From Pseudokineococcus lusitanus (GTDB lineage Bacteria > Actinomycetota > Actinomycetes > Actinomycetales > Quadrisphaeraceae): DNA of 64,000 bases. Of the stretch, positions 63,792-64,000 are shown one piece after another; positions within the stretch are counted from its first letter, which is position 1; each line of letters starts with the position of its first letter. Below the pieces are notes generated by a model, which was not told where the DNA came from, made no database searches, and saw only the letters and a list, made by a program, of their open reading frames with translations. The position numbers were made by a program, and so were the translations under genes. The DNA lies in assembly GCF_003751265.1 (NCBI RefSeq), contig NZ_RJKN01000007.1, forward strand, positions 62,001 through 126,000. Reading direction: 5' to 3'.

Positions 63792-64000
63792 GCGGCCGCT
63801 CCGTCGTCGAGGACGGAGCGGGCCCGGGCGCGTCGGACGACGACGGCGACGGCGCCGACGACGACCAGCACGCCGCCGCTCACGACGTCGGAGACGCGGT
63901 CGGGCGCCGTGGTCGGGAAGCGGCTCGGCGCCAGGCTGCCGGTGACGACGGGCTCCAGCACCGCCCCGACGGGCACGACCAGGCGGCAGAGGAGGCCCAC
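63788..64000 (-). CDS. membrane protein, partial at window edge
   Basis: Seventy residues are visible; the frame is open to the right edge, so the true start may lie outside. One helix is clear ('VSGGVLVVVGAVAVVVRRA') with a basic C-terminus. An upstream hydrophobic stretch may be a second helix. Its stop overlaps the GNAT start by 4 bp. No family can be assigned from this fragment. Confidence 0.5.
   Translation of the reverse strand: MGLLCRLVVPVGAVLEPVVTGSLAPSRFPTTAPDRVSDVVSGGVLVVVGAVAVVVRRARARSVLDDGAAA

Noticed and set aside
1-64000. Mobile elements, CRISPR arrays, tRNA or rRNA genes
   Set aside because: No transposase or integrase, no regularly spaced repeat array, and no tRNA-like cloverleaf or GTTCGAxTC arm outside coding sequence was found. 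The short repeats are isolated hairpins or operators.

Overview
The window is a gene-dense, very GC-rich stretch of chromosome. Most genes start with ATG or GTG, many overlap by 4 bp (GTGA or ATGA), and third codon positions are almost all G or C. GC content, LAxTG-type sortase signal, SAM-IV and guanidine-III riboswitches, and many TAnnnT-type -10 boxes 5-7 nt before start codons (leaderless transcription) point to a high-GC actinobacterium, perhaps Kineosporiales or Micrococcales. I cannot fix the genus. I see no rRNA, tRNA, transposase, phage gene or CRISPR array.

Layout. 1-2633: 3' part of an Mrp/Mnh Na+/H+ antiporter operon (D,E,F,G). 2661-6210: SorC-type regulator divergent from a sugar cassette (transaldolase-like aldolase, PfkB kinase, short-chain dehydrogenase). 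6221-17623: a large organosulfur island. Its minus-strand operon starts with a SAM-IV riboswitch (14955-15068) and encodes two LLM monooxygenases, a GNAT acetyltransferase, an amino-acid-type ABC importer with two binding proteins, an SsuD-like monooxygenase and an FMN reductase. Divergent from it are a FAD/NAD(P)-binding protein, frameshifted near 16870, and a flavin reductase. 17653-21461: a cell-surface operon with SipW-type signal peptidase, its likely substrate, a LARTG sortase substrate and a choice-of-anchor-G-like protein. 21784-24887: small proteins, an EAL phosphodiesterase and a GNAT-like protein. 24982-31391: membrane-linked endonuclease/exonuclease/phosphatase protein, zinc formaldehyde dehydrogenase, cold-shock protein, and an unusual alpha/beta-hydrolase to CitE-lyase fusion. 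31405-33324: TetR regulator with an operator, and an SMR exporter pair under a guanidine-III riboswitch. 33472-41268: SpoIIE-type phosphatase, a PadR locus with a 23-bp palindrome, and assorted enzymes and membrane proteins. 41327-45122: gluconate locus (gntK, gntP, FCD-type GntR regulator with operator). 45169-64000: mostly single genes or pairs (methyltransferases, VOC proteins, phosphotransferases, FAD monooxygenase/MarR, Nudix, GNATs, cytidine deaminase, VOC dioxygenase/MarR, MFS, secreted beta-helix-like protein, Tat-exported TIM barrel), often separated by long inverted repeats.

How the genes work together. The clearest system is sulfur scavenging: SAM level, read by the SAM-IV element, would switch import (ABC), N-acetylation (GNAT) and oxidative C-S cleavage (LLM enzymes with flavin reductases). 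The gene content resembles the Bacillus sna/tcy/cmo operon for S-(2-succino)cysteine and S-alkylcysteine salvage. The second RNA-controlled system is guanidinium export. Several divergent regulator-target pairs (GntR/gntP, MarR/VOC, MarR/FAD monooxygenase, PadR/membrane protein, SorC/sugar cassette) have visible or likely operators between them.
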